DNA of 64,000 nt, taken from the NCBI RefSeq assembly GCF_003583725.1, contig NZ_QXTF01000002.1, positions 124,001 through 188,000 of the forward strand, given 5' to 3'. A program made the translations under genes and the position numbers. Under the pieces are notes generated by a model that saw only the letters and a list, made by a program, of their open reading frames with translations, ran no database searches and was not told the origin of the DNA. Numbering within the stretch: position 1 is the stretch's first letter; the number at the start of each line of letters is the position of its first letter. Shown piece by piece: positions 24,367 through 34,247 of this stretch. Source of the stretch: Sphingomonas edaphi. GTDB taxonomy: Bacteria > Pseudomonadota > Alphaproteobacteria > Sphingomonadales > Sphingomonadaceae.

Positions 24367-27201
24367 ATGAAAAATTTCGCGCGCTCTCTTTATGCGACGA
24401 CGGCCAGCCCCGTCGCGCTTGGCCTTGCGCTGTCGCTGATCGCCACGTCTCCGGCACACGCACAGGACGCCGCAGCCGACACAACCACCGCGGCCGAAAA
24501 AGCCCAGGCTGCGCAGGAAGCCGCCGCCTCGGCGCAGGATGCAGCCGCTGCCGCGCAGCAAGCCGCCGCCGCTGCTCAGAACGCGGCCGGCGAAGACATT
24601 GTGGTCACCGGCATCCGGGCATCGATCAACAGCTCCGTCGCGCAAAAGCGGAACAATACATCGATCGTCGAAGTGATCTCGGCCGAAGACATCGGCAAGC
24701 TGCCTGACCTCTCGATTGCGGAGTCGTTGTCGCGCCTGCCGGGCCTTGCAACGCAGCGCCTCGACGGCCGCGCCAACGTCGTCTCGATCCGCGGCCTCGC
24801 TCCCGACTTCACGACCACGTTGCTGAACGGTCGTGAGCAGGTCAGCGCCAACAACAACCGTGGCGTCGAACTCGATCAGTATCCGTCGGAACTGCTCAAC
24901 GGCGCCGTTGTCTACAAGACGCCCGACGCCAGCCTGATCGGCCAGGCGCTGGGCGGCACCATCGACATGCAGACCGTCCGTCCGCTGGCCCATGGCAAGC
25001 GCACCGTCGCCGTTGGCATTCGCGGCGAGGTGAACGACCTCGGCAAGCTCAACCCGGACATTTCGAACAAGGGCTATCGGTTCAACATCTCCTACATTGA
25101 CCAAAATGCGGACGGCACGCTCGGCTGGGCGATCGGCTATGCCCGGATGAAGTCGCCCACGGCCGAAGAGCGTTTCAATGCATGGGGTTATCCGGGTGGT
25201 CCGGACGGCAACCTGATCATCGGCGGCGCTAAGCCCTATGTGAAGTCGAACGAGCTTAACCGCGACGGCCTCATGGGCGTCCTCGAGTTCCAGCCGAGCG
25301 ACCGGGTGCACACGACAATCGACGGCTATTGGTCGCGCTTCAAGGATGACCAGCGCCTGCGCGGCATCGAATTTCCGCTCGCCTGGGGCAATTCTACCCT
25401 GCTTCCCGGCTACACTGCGGAGGACGGCCTGGTCACCTCGGGAACCTGGTCGGGCACCGAGGCGGTCATGCGCAACGACGTTGTACATCGCACGTCGAAC
25501 ATTTTTGCAGCTGGCTGGAACACCAAGTTCATGGCGACCGAGCGCCTAACGCTCGAAGCCGACCTTGGTTATTCGAAGCTCAAAAAGACCGAGGAAAATC
25601 TTGAAATCTATCTAGGCACGGGGCGTGGCCAGAATGTCGGCGACCGTGAGACGGCGCTGGGTTTCGAAATGCGCAACAACGGCGGGATCATCTTCAACCC
25701 GTCGCTCGACTATGCTGATCCGAACCTGTTCGTGATTACTGATCCGCAGGGTTGGAACAGCTGCGGCGGCGCGGTGCCGAACTGCCAGGACGGCTTCGTC
25801 AATACGCCGAAGATTCGCGACCAACTGGCCTCGCTGCGCCTGCAAGCGACGCAGGAACTCGACGGCTTCATCAAGAGTGTGCGGGTCGGCGCCAACTACT
25901 CCAGCCGCAAGAAGTCGCTGGATGATCGCGGCTTTGTCTTGACGAGCGAAAACTACCCGGCCGACACGCCGGTCCCGTCCGACTATTTGTATGACCCGGT
26001 GTCGCTCGACTTCATCGGCATTCCCGGCATGGTGTCGTTCGACAGCTGGGAATATTACAAGGACGGCAACTACACGCTGACTGACGAAGCGGACTGGACG
26101 CCCGGCCGAATCTTCAACGATTACACCGTCCGTGAAAAGGTGCTGACCGGCTTCGTCCAGGCGAATTTCGATCAGGACCTCGGCCAGGTTCCAGTACGCG
26201 GCAATGTCGGCCTGCAGATCGTTCACACGGACCAGGAAGGGTCCAGCTTCTACGCACAGGTCGTTGGCGGCCAAACGGAATCGACGCCCGTCACCGATGG
26301 CGACAAGTATACCGAATTCCTTCCCAGCCTGAACGTGACGGCTGAGCTTGCTCAGGGAACCTTCCTGCGCTTCGGCGCAGCCCGCATGCTGGCGCGCGCC
26401 CGTATGGACCAGCTGCGTCCGGGTGGTGGCGTCAACTTCGACTCGTCGAGGCGCAACAACACCGACATCAATGCCTCTCCTTGGTCGCTTGACCTCGGCA
26501 ATGCAAAGCTGCGGCCGCTAATGGCAAAGACCTTCGACATCGCGTTCGAGAAGTATTTCGGGAAGGGTGGCTACGTCTCAGTCGGCGGATTCTACAAGCG
26601 TCTCGAAAATTGGATCTATCGTCAGTCGACCGAGTTCGACTTTACCGAGTTCGAAGTGCCCGACGGCGGCACGGTCGCGACGCGTCTGGGCCTTGCCAAC
26701 CAGTGGCAGAATGGGCGCGCCGGCAAGGTTTATGGCTTCGAGGCTTCGGCGTCGCTTCCCTTCTCGACCTTCACCCCGGCGCTTGATGGCTTCGGCGTGC
26801 TGGCCAGCGGCTCCTACACCAAGAGCCGGGTGCGCGAAGGTGGTGCGGACCCGATCTCGATGCCTGGCCTGTCGCGGTGGGTCGCAAACGGAACGGCCTA
26901 TTACGAAAAGAACGGCTTCCAGGTTCGCGCATCGGCACGATATCGGTCGAAGTTCCTGGCGGAGGTTTCGGGCCTGAGCCTGGCGCGGGACCGCGTCATG
27001 GCGAAGAGTGAGGTCATCCTAGACGCGCAGGTTGGTTATACGTTTGAAAGCGGGCCGCTGACGGGTCTGGGTGTCCTGCTCCAAGGCAGCAACCTCACCA
27101 ACGAACCGTTCGTGACCTATTACAACGACGATCCGCGCCAGATTCGCGACTACCAGAACTACGGTCGCAACTTTATGGCCGGCGTTACCTACAGGTTCTA
27201 A
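24367..27201 (+). CDS. TonB-dependent receptor for maltodextrin-type sugars
   Basis: A 944-residue outer-membrane receptor. The signal peptide covers about residues 1-33 (to AHA), then comes an unusual Ala/Gln-rich helical stretch (about 35-75, with AAEKAQAAQEAAASAQ repeats) before the TonB-box region (DIVVTG). The plug contains VVSIRGLAPDFTTTLLNGR and IGQALGGTIDMQTVRPL. The rest is a 22-strand barrel ending in the aromatic YGRNFMAGVTYRF. The start at 24367 has GGGAGGG-like and AGGGG sequence upstream. The context (LacI, transporters, GH13, GH97) indicates maltodextrin import, like Caulobacter MalA. An intrinsic terminator follows. Confidence 0.9.
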   Translation: MKNFARSLYATTASPVALGLALSLIATSPAHAQDAAADTTTAAEKAQAAQEAAASAQDAAAAAQQAAAAAQNAAGEDIVVTGIRASINSSVAQKRNNTSIVEVISAEDIGKLPDLSIAESLSRLPGLATQRLDGRANVVSIRGLAPDFTTTLLNGREQVSANNNRGVELDQYPSELLNGAVVYKTPDASLIGQALGGTIDMQTVRPLAHGKRTVAVGIRGEVNDLGKLNPDISNKGYRFNISYIDQNADGTLGWAIGYARMKSPTAEERFNAWGYPGGPDGNLIIGGAKPYVKSNELNRDGLMGVLEFQPSDRVHTTIDGYWSRFKDDQRLRGIEFPLAWGNSTLLPGYTAEDGLVTSGTWSGTEAVMRNDVVHRTSNIFAAGWNTKFMATERLTLEADLGYSKLKKTEENLEIYLGTGRGQNVGDRETALGFEMRNNGGIIFNPSLDYADPNLFVITDPQGWNSCGGAVPNCQDGFVNTPKIRDQLASLRLQATQELDGFIKSVRVGANYSSRKKSLDDRGFVLTSENYPADTPVPSDYLYDPVSLDFIGIPGMVSFDSWEYYKDGNYTLTDEADWTPGRIFNDYTVREKVLTGFVQANFDQDLGQVPVRGNVGLQIVHTDQEGSSFYAQVVGGQTESTPVTDGDKYTEFLPSLNVTAELAQGTFLRFGAARMLARARMDQLRPGGGVNFDSSRRNNTDINASPWSLDLGNAKLRPLMAKTFDIAFEKYFGKGGYVSVGGFYKRLENWIYRQSTEFDFTEFEVPDGGTVATRLGLANQWQNGRAGKVYGFEASASLPFSTFTPALDGFGVLASGSYTKSRVREGGADPISMPGLSRWVANGTAYYEKNGFQVRASARYRSKFLAEVSGLSLARDRVMAKSEVILDAQVGYTFESGPLTGLGVLLQGSNLTNEPFVTYYNDDPRQIRDYQNYGRNFMAGVTYRF

Positions 27202-27207
27202 TGACGG

Positions 27208-27243
27208 TGGCGGGTCCGAGGATGTCGGACCCGCCATTTTTTT
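27208..27243 (+). terminator. Intrinsic terminator after the TonB receptor gene
   Basis: An 11-base perfect stem TGGCGGGTCCG / CGGACCCGCCA with a 7-base loop, followed by seven T. It begins 7 bases after the receptor stop codon. It should separate high receptor expression from the lower expression of the downstream enzymes. Confidence 0.92.
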
Positions 27244-27302
27244 CATTGGAAGCTCTGGGATTGTGGCTTCGGTCGCCATGATAGTCGGAGGGGATAGCGA
27301 TC

Positions 27303-28820
27303 GTGACGGATAGTCGCATTCGCGACGTCGTGATTGTCGGCGGCGGAACGGCGGGCTGGATGGCCGCTTCGGCCTTGTCGAGCGTCCTGGGCGAGCAACT
27401 TAATATCCGCCTCATCGAGAGTGACGAGATCGGCATCGTCGGTGTCGGCGAAGCGACGATCCCGGCGATCCGCCTGTTCAACGGCCTGGTCGGCATCAAC
27501 GAAGACGAATTCGTTGCGGCCACTCAGGGCAGTTTCAAGTTGGGGATCGAATTCCAGAATTGGGGCAAGCCCGGCGACAGCTACATGCACGCCTTCGGTA
27601 TGGTCGGCCAAAGCCTGGGCCTTGTAGAATTCTGGCAATATTGGCTGCGCGGCCGCAATGAAGGCGTCGCCGACCGCTTCTGGGACTATTCGCTCAACGA
27701 GACCGCGGCGCGGATGAACCGGTTCGGACGCCTGCCGACTATTCCCAATAGCAATCTGGACGGCATCGCTTATGCCTTCCACTTCGACGCCGGGCTCTAT
27801 GCCCGCTTTCTGCGCCGGATTGCCGAACGCAACGGCGTGACGCGGATCGAGGGCAAGATTACCTCTGTCCAGCGCGATGGCGAGACCGGTTTCGTGTCGT
27901 CGGTCACGCTCGAAAGCGGAGAGGCCATCGGCGGCGAGTTGTTCATCGATTGCTCCGGCTTTCGTGGCTTGCTGATCGAACAGGCGCTCGAAACCGGTTA
28001 CGACGACTGGACCCACTGGCTGCCGTGCGACCGAGCCATTGCCGTGCCCAGCGAGAATGTCGGCCCGGCGCGGCCCTACACGCAATCGATCGCCCATCAG
28101 GCGGGCTGGCAATGGCGCATCCCTCTGCAGCACCGCACAGGCAACGGCCACGTCTTCTGCTCCGACTTCATCAGCGAGGACGAAGCGACCGCAACCTTGC
28201 TGTCAAACCTTGAAGGACCCGCGCTGGCGGATCCGCGATCGTTGCGCTTCGCGACGGGGATGCGCAAGCGTGGATGGAACAAGAACGTCGTGGCGCTAGG
28301 CTTGTCGTCTGGCTTCATGGAGCCGCTGGAATCGACCAGCATCCACCTGATCCAGAACGGCATCGCCAAGCTGATTTCGCATTTCCCGGACCGCGGCTTC
28401 GCCCCCGCCAACGTCGAAGCCTACAATCGCCGCGTCGCATATGATTATGAGCGGATTCGCGATTTCATCGTGCTCCATTATTACGCCAACCAGCGGGAAG
28501 AGTCGTTCTGGAAACGTTGCCGTGAAATGGCCATCCCCGACTCGCTACGGCAAAAGATTGACTTGTTCCGCGCGACCGGCCGCATTTTCCGCGAACAGGA
28601 AGAACTGTTCGTCGAAGTGGGCTGGTTTCAGGTGCTAACGGGCCAGAATATCGTCCCCAACACCTATCATCCATTGGCGGATGCCCTGACCAAGGATGAG
28701 CTTCGGCAGTTTTTCGCCGACCTGAAGACCATCATCGGCGGGACCGCCTCGCGCCTGCCTCCACACGACATTTTCATTCGCCAGTTTTGCGCAGCCGCTT
28801 CGCAGAAAGTCCCAGCATGA
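27303..28820 (+). CDS. Tryptophan-halogenase-family flavoprotein
   Basis: A 505-residue flavin-dependent halogenase family protein. GGGTAGW (residues 13-19) is the FAD motif. K79 in SFKLGIEFQNW is at the position of the catalytic Lys of PrnA-type enzymes. WQWRIP gives the WxWxIP motif, and E343 in MEPLESTS is the second catalytic residue position. So the catalytic set is intact. Genes like this recur beside TonB receptors in proteobacteria and their natural substrate is unknown. The start GTG at 27303 has GGAGGGG upstream. It overlaps the first GH13 gene by ATGA. Confidence 0.87.
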   Translation: MTDSRIRDVVIVGGGTAGWMAASALSSVLGEQLNIRLIESDEIGIVGVGEATIPAIRLFNGLVGINEDEFVAATQGSFKLGIEFQNWGKPGDSYMHAFGMVGQSLGLVEFWQYWLRGRNEGVADRFWDYSLNETAARMNRFGRLPTIPNSNLDGIAYAFHFDAGLYARFLRRIAERNGVTRIEGKITSVQRDGETGFVSSVTLESGEAIGGELFIDCSGFRGLLIEQALETGYDDWTHWLPCDRAIAVPSENVGPARPYTQSIAHQAGWQWRIPLQHRTGNGHVFCSDFISEDEATATLLSNLEGPALADPRSLRFATGMRKRGWNKNVVALGLSSGFMEPLESTSIHLIQNGIAKLISHFPDRGFAPANVEAYNRRVAYDYERIRDFIVLHYYANQREESFWKRCREMAIPDSLRQKIDLFRATGRIFREQEELFVEVGWFQVLTGQNIVPNTYHPLADALTKDELRQFFADLKTIIGGTASRLPPHDIFIRQFCAAASQKVPA

Positions 28821-30610
28821 AGAAATTGCTCACTGTCGCTGTCATGCTGATGACCGCTACCCCGGTTGCGGCAGCGGACTATCGCTCGCGCCTGCCGGAA
28901 GACGAGCTTATCTATTTCATGCTACCCGACCGGTTCGAAAATGGCGACCGCAAGAACGATCTCGGTGGGTTGAAAGGGGACCGGCTAAAGACCGGCTACG
29001 ATCCAACGCACAAGGGCTTCTATCACGGCGGCGACCTCAAGGGATTGATCAACCGCCTCGACTATCTCCAAGGCATGGGCATCACCGCCATCTGGGTGGC
29101 GCCGATCTTCAAGAACAAACCGGTGCAGGGACCGTCGGGGCAAGAGTCCGCGGCCTATCACGGCTATTGGGTGACGGACTTCACTCAGGTCGATCCGCAC
29201 CTCGGCACCAATGCTGAATTTAAGCAGTTGGTCGACGAAGCGCATCGCCGCGGCATGAAGGTCTATATGGACATCATCGCCAACCACACGGCCGACGTGA
29301 TCCAGTACAAGGGCTGCGCGATCCAGGCCTGCGGCTACCGATCGATCGCTGACTATCCCTACCAGCGGCGCGGCGGCGCGACCGGGGTGCCGATCAACGG
29401 CGGCTACAAGGGCGACCGAGACAAGTCGGTGGAAAATTTCGCGAAGCTGACCAACCCGAATTTTGCCTATGAAGTCGAAGTGCCGCCCGCTGAAAAGTCG
29501 GTGAAAGTTCCAGCTTGGCTCAACGACCCAATCTGGTACCACAACCGCGGCAATTCGGAATGGCACGGGGAAAGCACGACCTACGGCGACTTCTCCGGCC
29601 TCGATGACCTTATGACCGAAAACCCGCGCGTCGTCGCGGGGCTGATCGAGGTTTTTGGCAGCTGGATCGACCGGTTCGGCGTCGACGGATTCCGCATCGA
29701 TACCGCCAAGCATGTGAACCCTGAATTCTGGCAAGCTTTCGTCCCGGCGATCCTGCAACGGGCAAAGGCGCGCGGTATCCCGAACTTCCACATCTTCGGC
29801 GAAGTCTACCAGGACACGATGGAGCCCGGCACGCTGGCCGTCCACACCCGGGTCGACAATTATCCCGCCGTACTCGACTTCGCTTTTCGTGCGGCGGCGC
29901 TCCGCACGCTGGCCGGCGGCGACGGTACCGAGGTTTGGGAACGGCTGTTCTTCGGCGACCCGCTTTACGAAGGCGGAGCGGACAAGGCGCGCCAACTGCC
30001 GACCTTTGTCAGCAATCATGACGCGGGCCGCTTTTCTATGTTCGTGCGCCGCGCCTTCCCCAAAGCGAGCGACGAGGAAGTCCTCGACCGCGTCATGCTG
30101 TCGCATGCCATGCTGCTGACGCTGCGCGGCGTTCCGACCATCTACTCGGGTGACGAGCAGGGCTTCGTCAGCGACGAGGGCGACCAGGGCGCACGCGAGG
30201 ACATGTTCCCCAGCAAGGTAGCGATCTACAACGACAACCGCCTGCTCGGCACAGCCAATACTACGGCGATCTCCAACTTTGACACTGCCCATCCGCTCTA
30301 CCGGCTGATTGCAACGCTGGGTAAGGTCCGAGCCGAAACGCCCGCGCTCCGCCGTGGCCGCCAGTTGACCCGGGCCTCCAGCCAGAAAGCAGGACTCTTC
30401 GCCGTGTCCCGCTTCGATCCCGATACCGGAAAAGAAGTGCTGCTAGCGTTTAATACCTCGACGCAGGTGATCACCCAAAATGTCGTCGTTGAAGTAGATA
30501 GCCGGAACTTTACGGCGCTCGCTGGCCAATGCGCCCCACATGCCAGCGCGCCGGGCAGCATCCGTATCACCCTGCCGCCCCTTGGCTATGCGGTGTGTGC
30601 CGCCCGATGA
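28817..30610 (+). CDS. Secreted GH13 alpha-amylase / cyclomaltodextrinase-type enzyme
   Basis: A 597-residue glycoside hydrolase family 13 enzyme with a signal peptide (MKKLLTVAVMLMTATPVAAA). The (beta/alpha)8 motifs are visible, with D295 in FRIDTAKH (nucleophile), E329 in FGEVYQD (acid/base) and D402 in SNHDAGR (transition-state stabiliser). HGGDLKGLINRLDYL and MDIIANHT are the usual early motifs. Predicted location is the periplasm, acting on imported maltodextrins. The ATG at 28817 overlaps the halogenase stop, and the next gene again overlaps by 4 bases. Confidence 0.9.
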   Translation: MKKLLTVAVMLMTATPVAAADYRSRLPEDELIYFMLPDRFENGDRKNDLGGLKGDRLKTGYDPTHKGFYHGGDLKGLINRLDYLQGMGITAIWVAPIFKNKPVQGPSGQESAAYHGYWVTDFTQVDPHLGTNAEFKQLVDEAHRRGMKVYMDIIANHTADVIQYKGCAIQACGYRSIADYPYQRRGGATGVPINGGYKGDRDKSVENFAKLTNPNFAYEVEVPPAEKSVKVPAWLNDPIWYHNRGNSEWHGESTTYGDFSGLDDLMTENPRVVAGLIEVFGSWIDRFGVDGFRIDTAKHVNPEFWQAFVPAILQRAKARGIPNFHIFGEVYQDTMEPGTLAVHTRVDNYPAVLDFAFRAAALRTLAGGDGTEVWERLFFGDPLYEGGADKARQLPTFVSNHDAGRFSMFVRRAFPKASDEEVLDRVMLSHAMLLTLRGVPTIYSGDEQGFVSDEGDQGAREDMFPSKVAIYNDNRLLGTANTTAISNFDTAHPLYRLIATLGKVRAETPALRRGRQLTRASSQKAGLFAVSRFDPDTGKEVLLAFNTSTQVITQNVVVEVDSRNFTALAGQCAPHASAPGSIRITLPPLGYAVCAAR

Positions 30611-32229
30611 GCACCAAGTTGGCCGACCTTGGCAACGCGCGCGCTACTGCCACCCCGCCGTGGTGGAAAGGCGCGGTCATTTATCAAGTTTACCCGCGCA
30701 GCTTCGCAGACTCGAACGGCGACGGCATTGGCGATCTGAAGGGCGTCACCACGCATCTCGACTATGTCGCCAGCCTCGGCTGCGAGGGCGTGTGGATCTC
30801 GCCGTTCTTCACGTCACCGATGAAGGACTTCGGGTACGATGTCGCCGACTATTGCGGGGTCGATCCTATCTTCGGCACGCTGGACGATTTCGACGCGCTA
30901 GTGGAACGGGCCCATTTGCTCGGCCTCAAGGTAATGATCGACCAGGTCTATTCGCACAGCAGCGACGAACATCCCTGGTTTCGCGAAAGCCGCTCGTCGC
31001 GCAACAACCCAAGGTCCGACTGGTACGTCTGGGCGGACGCCAAGCCGGACGGTTCTCCGCCCAACAATTGGCAGTCTGTGTTCGGCGGTCCTTCATGGAC
31101 TTGGGACGCCCGGCGCGAGCAATATTATCATCACAGCTTCCTAAAGGAGCAGCCGCAGCTAAACCTGCACAATCGCAATGTGCAGGACGCGTTGCTGGAG
31201 GTTGCGAAGTTCTGGCTCGATCGCGGCGTCGACGGCTTCCGCCTAGACGCACTCAACTTCGCGATGCACGACCTGCAGCTGCGCGATAATCCGCCGGTCG
31301 AAAATCCGGTCAAGCGGACCCGCCCGTTCGATTTCCAACATCATTTCTACAATCAGGGCGACCCAGGCATTGTCCTATTTGTTGAGCGAATGCGGGAATT
31401 GGCTGACCGTTATCGCGTAGCGTTTACACTCGCGGAAGTCGGCGGCGAACGCGCGGGTGAGGAGATGAAACTCTACACGGCGGGAAACGCGAGACTGCAC
31501 AGCGCGTACGGGTTCGACTATCTATACGCCGAAGCACTTACTCCCGAAGTGGTCCGCGAGACGATCCGCAAATGGTCGGGCGAAGCCGGCGAGGGCTGGC
31601 CGAGCTGGGCCTTCTCTAACCATGATGCTCCCCGCTTCGCCTCGCGCTGGTGGGGCAGCGACCGGCGGGATGCCTTCGTTCGCGTCGCCCTGCTGATGCT
31701 GGTGAGCCTGCGGGGCAACGTCATCCTCTACCAAGGCGAAGAGCTTGGCCTGCCACAGGCGCATGTTCCCTTCGACGCGCTCCAGGATCCTGAGGCAATC
31801 GCCAACTGGCCACAGACGCTGGGTCGCGACGGTGCCCGCACGCCAATGCCCTGGACCGGCGGTGCGGACGGCGGGTTCGGTAGCGACAAGCCGTGGCTGC
31901 CGTTCGATCCGGCACACCTGCAGCTTAATGTCGCAGATCAGGACGGTGACCCGGAATCGATTCTCAACTGGACTCGGCAGCTGGTGGCGCTTCGCCGGCA
32001 GGAGAAGGTGCTTCGCGAAGGCGACATTCGGATTCTCGACGATGTCAGCGACCAAGTCGTGGCGTTCGAACGTCAACTGGACGACGAACGGCTTCTCTGC
32101 CTGTTCAACCTGTCGACGTCGCCAGCTGCCAATCCGGCCCCGGGCGGCTTGGTCCTGCTGAGCGTTAACGGCGCCGACCCGTCTTTTGAAATGATCCCTC
32201 CCGCTTCAGGATATATTGCCCGATGCTAG
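30607..32229 (+). CDS. GH13 alpha-glucosidase (oligo-1,6- or maltase-type)
   Basis: A 540-residue GH13 enzyme without a signal peptide. It starts MSTKLADLGN and enters the domain at WWKGAVIYQVYPRSF. Catalytic residues are D214 in FRLDALNF, E277 in TLAEVGGE and D340 in FSNHDAPR. The pattern agrees with the sphingomonad/Xanthomonas alpha-glucosidase group (GH13_23). Expected activity is release of glucose from the non-reducing ends of maltose and malto-oligosaccharides in the cytoplasm. It is coupled to both neighbours by short overlaps. Confidence 0.9.
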   Translation: MSTKLADLGNARATATPPWWKGAVIYQVYPRSFADSNGDGIGDLKGVTTHLDYVASLGCEGVWISPFFTSPMKDFGYDVADYCGVDPIFGTLDDFDALVERAHLLGLKVMIDQVYSHSSDEHPWFRESRSSRNNPRSDWYVWADAKPDGSPPNNWQSVFGGPSWTWDARREQYYHHSFLKEQPQLNLHNRNVQDALLEVAKFWLDRGVDGFRLDALNFAMHDLQLRDNPPVENPVKRTRPFDFQHHFYNQGDPGIVLFVERMRELADRYRVAFTLAEVGGERAGEEMKLYTAGNARLHSAYGFDYLYAEALTPEVVRETIRKWSGEAGEGWPSWAFSNHDAPRFASRWWGSDRRDAFVRVALLMLVSLRGNVILYQGEELGLPQAHVPFDALQDPEAIANWPQTLGRDGARTPMPWTGGADGGFGSDKPWLPFDPAHLQLNVADQDGDPESILNWTRQLVALRRQEKVLREGDIRILDDVSDQVVAFERQLDDERLLCLFNLSTSPAANPAPGGLVLLSVNGADPSFEMIPPASGYIARC

Positions 32230-34247
32230 TGCGCTTTATTGCGGCCCTGTCGCTCCTCTTCACCGCCGTCCCCGCTATGGCGGAGGCCGTTTCCGTCGAT
32301 TCTCCTGGCAAAGTCCTCAAGGTAACGCTGGACCTCAACGGAGAGGGCCGGCTGCACTATCGTGTCGACCGGCTCGGCAAGCCGGTGATCGGCGAAAGCC
32401 AGCTTGGTTTCCTCTTCACCGACCAGCCGCAGATGCTGCGCAATTTCGAGATCGTTGGCCAACGTATTCGCGAGCAGGACGATACGTGGACGACGCCGTG
32501 GGGCGAAGACCGAACGATCCGGAACCACTATCGCGAAATGATCGTCGACGTCTCGGAGAAGAGTCCGCTGAGGCGTCGCATGGTGATTGAAATTCGCGCC
32601 TATGACGACGGCATCGGGTTCCGCTACCGCCTCCCGGCCCGTGACAGCGGCAAGGCCACGAACATCGCGGAGGAACTGACGCAGTTCCGCCTGGCTCATG
32701 ATGGCAAGGCTTGGTGGGCGCCGGCGTTCGAAAGCAACCGCGAGGAATATCTCTACAATGCGACGCAGGTTAGCGGCATCGCCACCGCCCAGACCCCGCT
32801 GACCATGGTGCTGACCGACGGAACGCACGTTTCGATCCACGAAGCTGCGCTGGTGGATTATTCCGGCATGAACGTCGCCCGCGTAGAAGGCACACTGCTG
32901 AAAGCCGTGCTGACTCCGTCATCGACGGGCGCCAAGGTCAGCCGGACGGGCGAGTTCACCACGCCGTGGCGGATGGTGACGATCACGCCAGATGCGCCGT
33001 CACTCTACGCCGCGCGCAACTTGGTCCTCAACCTCAACGAAGCCAACAAGCTGGGAGATGTGAGCTGGGTGAAGCCCCGCAAATATGTCGGTATCTGGTG
33101 GGGCATGCACCTCGACACGCAAACCTGGGCATCGGGCGCCAAGCATGGCGCAACGACTGAGAACGCGCTGAAGCTGATCGACTTTGCAGCGAAGCACAAA
33201 ATTCCGGGCATGCTGATCGAAGGCTGGAATATCGGCTGGGACGGCGACTGGTTTGCAAACGGGTGGGATTTCAGCTTCACCAAGCCATATCCCGACTTCG
33301 ACATGCCGCGCATCGCCGCCTATGCCCGCAAGAAGGGTGTTCACATCATTGGCCACCACGAGACCTCCGCGAACATCGCCAACTATGAAGCTCAGCTGGG
33401 CGGCGCAATGGACTATTACCGGGCCAACGGCATTGACGCGGTCAAAACAGGTTACGTCTCCGACGCAGGCGGCGTGCAGGCACGCGGCGCTGATGGTCAG
33501 ATCGATTTCGAATGGCATGAAGGGCAGGTCATGTCGCGCCATCACCTGAAGGTCGTAACCGAGGCAGCGAAGCGTCGGATCATGGTCAACGCCCACGAAC
33601 CGATCAAGGACACGGGTTTGCGCCGGACCTATCCGAACTGGGTCAGCCGCGAAGGACAGCGCGGGATGGAGTATAACGCCTGGGGCGTGCCGAAGAACCC
33701 GCCGGTCTATGACACGGAACTGTTCTTCACGCGCATGATGGCAGGGCCAATGGACTATACGCCGGGAATCGTCAGCCTGAAGGGCCGCGGGGACACGGAC
33801 ATTCTGTCAACGCTCGCGCGGCAACTTGCTTTGTATGTCGTCATCTATTCGCCGGTGCAGATGGCCGCCGACCTTCAGGAGAACTACGAGGCGAGCCCCG
33901 TCGCCTTCGATTTCATCAAGCAGGTTCCTGTCGATTGGGACGAAACGCGCGTGCTGGACGCGACGGTCGGTGAGCATGTCGTCGTTGCGCGCAAGGAGCG
34001 GGGGCGTCCCGACTGGTATGTCGGCGGCGTAACCGATGGATCAGCGCGTAATGTGACGGTCTCGCTCGATTTCCTCGATGCGGGTAAAAGCTATAACGCC
34101 ATTATCTATCGCGACGGCCCGACAGCGGAGGCAGGCCCCAAGGGCAAGGACATGATCCGTGAATCGCGCGTCGTCCGACGCGGTGATCGCGTCGAGCTGG
34201 CGATGGCGCCGGGCGGCGGATTCGCGATTCGGTTGTCGAGGCGCTGA
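32223..34247 (+). CDS. Secreted GH97 alpha-glucosidase (SusB-like)
   Basis: A 674-residue glycoside hydrolase family 97 protein with a signal peptide (MLVRFIAALSLLFTAVPAMAEA). An N-terminal beta-sandwich is followed by a TIM barrel (YVGIWWGMHLDTQTW, IEGWNIGWDGDW, HHETSANIANYEAQL) and a C-terminal beta domain. Glutamates at 389, 459, 477 and 483 (in NYEAQ, AHEPIK, REGQRG, GMEYNAW) are the candidates for the calcium-linked inverting active site. Predicted to act in the periplasm on maltodextrin ends. The ATG lies inside the upstream gene's last codons. Confidence 0.9.
   Translation: MLVRFIAALSLLFTAVPAMAEAVSVDSPGKVLKVTLDLNGEGRLHYRVDRLGKPVIGESQLGFLFTDQPQMLRNFEIVGQRIREQDDTWTTPWGEDRTIRNHYREMIVDVSEKSPLRRRMVIEIRAYDDGIGFRYRLPARDSGKATNIAEELTQFRLAHDGKAWWAPAFESNREEYLYNATQVSGIATAQTPLTMVLTDGTHVSIHEAALVDYSGMNVARVEGTLLKAVLTPSSTGAKVSRTGEFTTPWRMVTITPDAPSLYAARNLVLNLNEANKLGDVSWVKPRKYVGIWWGMHLDTQTWASGAKHGATTENALKLIDFAAKHKIPGMLIEGWNIGWDGDWFANGWDFSFTKPYPDFDMPRIAAYARKKGVHIIGHHETSANIANYEAQLGGAMDYYRANGIDAVKTGYVSDAGGVQARGADGQIDFEWHEGQVMSRHHLKVVTEAAKRRIMVNAHEPIKDTGLRRTYPNWVSREGQRGMEYNAWGVPKNPPVYDTELFFTRMMAGPMDYTPGIVSLKGRGDTDILSTLARQLALYVVIYSPVQMAADLQENYEASPVAFDFIKQVPVDWDETRVLDATVGEHVVVARKERGRPDWYVGGVTDGSARNVTVSLDFLDAGKSYNAIIYRDGPTAEAGPKGKDMIRESRVVRRGDRVELAMAPGGGFAIRLSRR

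Noticed and set aside
24274-25488. 404-codon minus-strand open frame opposite the TonB receptor
   Set aside because: The opposite strand encodes clear plug-domain motifs; the antisense frame shows no domain or start signal.
28985-30292. 435-codon minus-strand open frame opposite the GH13 gene
   Set aside because: Shadow of the amylase gene, whose three catalytic residues are visible on the plus strand.
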